This document shows, in pieces, positions 8,600 through 8,730 of a stretch of 8,730 nt of DNA. Below the pieces are notes generated by a model. The model ran no database searches, had not been told where the DNA came from, and was given only the letters and a program-made list of their open reading frames with translations. The position numbers and the translations under genes are program-made. Every line of letters begins with the position of its first letter. Position 1 is the stretch's first letter. The DNA is from Nitrospina sp. (GTDB lineage Bacteria; Nitrospinota; Nitrospinia; Nitrospinales; VA-1), in NCBI GenBank assembly GCA_018665625.1, contig JABJCF010000508.1:1-8730 (forward strand), given 5' to 3'.

Positions 8600-8730
8600 T
8601 AATGACCTCTATTAAAGGATAATATGAGTTAGTTTTGCGAACCAAGTTTGTTATCCATAGATCAAGGTTTTACGTTTATTTAAATGTGAACAACATACGG
8701 GTTTGCCCCAAAGTTAGTTGAAATTAGAAC

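Larger units (their letters stand above)
8240..8730. other. AT-rich gene-free region upstream of degP
   Basis: No coding frame of useful length is visible on either strand through to the right edge. The stretch holds several inverted repeats and promoter-like pairs, listed separately, plus an ACGTACGT palindrome near 8265-8272, AATTGCAATT at 8453-8462 and ATTATATAAT at 8464-8473. It probably combines the control region of the protease/ligase operon with the start of a second, plus-strand transcript. Confidence 0.65.

Noticed and set aside
8581..8600. GC-rich hairpin as an intrinsic terminator
   Set aside because: No T run follows on either strand; it fits better as a stem-loop near a transcript 5' end.
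8635..8721. Plus-strand 28-codon frame from TTG downstream of the orphan promoter
   Set aside because: It has no Shine-Dalgarno site or recognisable sequence and is too short to support.
8240..8730. CRISPR array, tRNA or insertion sequence in the long gene-free stretch
   Set aside because: I see no regularly spaced direct repeats, no cloverleaf-like segments with a TTCGA arm, and no transposase remnants or paired terminal repeats.

Overview
The window reads as ordinary chromosomal DNA of a Gram-negative bacterium. The evidence is two exported, double-PDZ, Do-type periplasmic proteases, a bacterial NAD-dependent DNA ligase, a RhlB-type DEAD-box helicase and a succinate dehydrogenase/fumarate reductase flavoprotein. 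Base composition is moderate and AT-leaning, and the long intergenic stretches are clearly AT-rich. Three of the five genes appear to use non-ATG starts: GTG for the flavoprotein, TTG for the helicase and TTG (or GTG) for the smaller protease. The lineage cannot be fixed from sequence alone. A marine Nitrospinota-like or deltaproteobacterial-like organism would fit the flavoprotein, but that is only a guess. I found no mobile elements, CRISPR arrays, tRNAs or rRNAs.

Layout. Positions 1-1544 (minus) hold a 3'-truncated sdhA/frdA-type flavoprotein with 514 codons visible. Positions 1545-1981 are a divergent intergenic region with a perfect TATAAT box facing sdhA and several small palindromes. 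Positions 1982-3286 (plus) hold a 434-residue RhlB-like RNA helicase with a TTG start and a strongly basic tail. Only two bases separate its stop from that of the convergent ligA gene (3289-5295, minus). Upstream of ligA on the same strand are two tandem Do/DegP-family serine proteases. The 458-residue one (5296-6672) has a TGA stop that directly abuts the ligA ATG. The 497-residue one (6746-8239) is separated from it by 73 bases containing a perfect 14-bp-stem hairpin. Positions 8240-8730 are a gene-free, AT-rich stretch with inverted repeats and candidate promoters on both strands.

How the genes work together. The minus-strand block degP - second Do protease - ligA looks like one transcription unit with a hairpin after the first gene that could act as a partial terminator or mRNA-end stabiliser. 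This could give high expression of the first protease and lower read-through into the second protease and ligase. The two proteases would serve envelope protein quality control. LigA seals Okazaki fragments and repair nicks in the cytoplasm, so its place here looks like operon hitch-hiking, not a shared pathway. The helicase (RNA remodelling/decay) and the flavoprotein (TCA cycle or respiratory chain) are separate, divergently transcribed units. I see no clear undescribed system. The best leads are the hairpin-controlled tandem protease/ligase operon, the apparent long structured leader upstream of it, and an orphan plus-strand promoter near the right edge.
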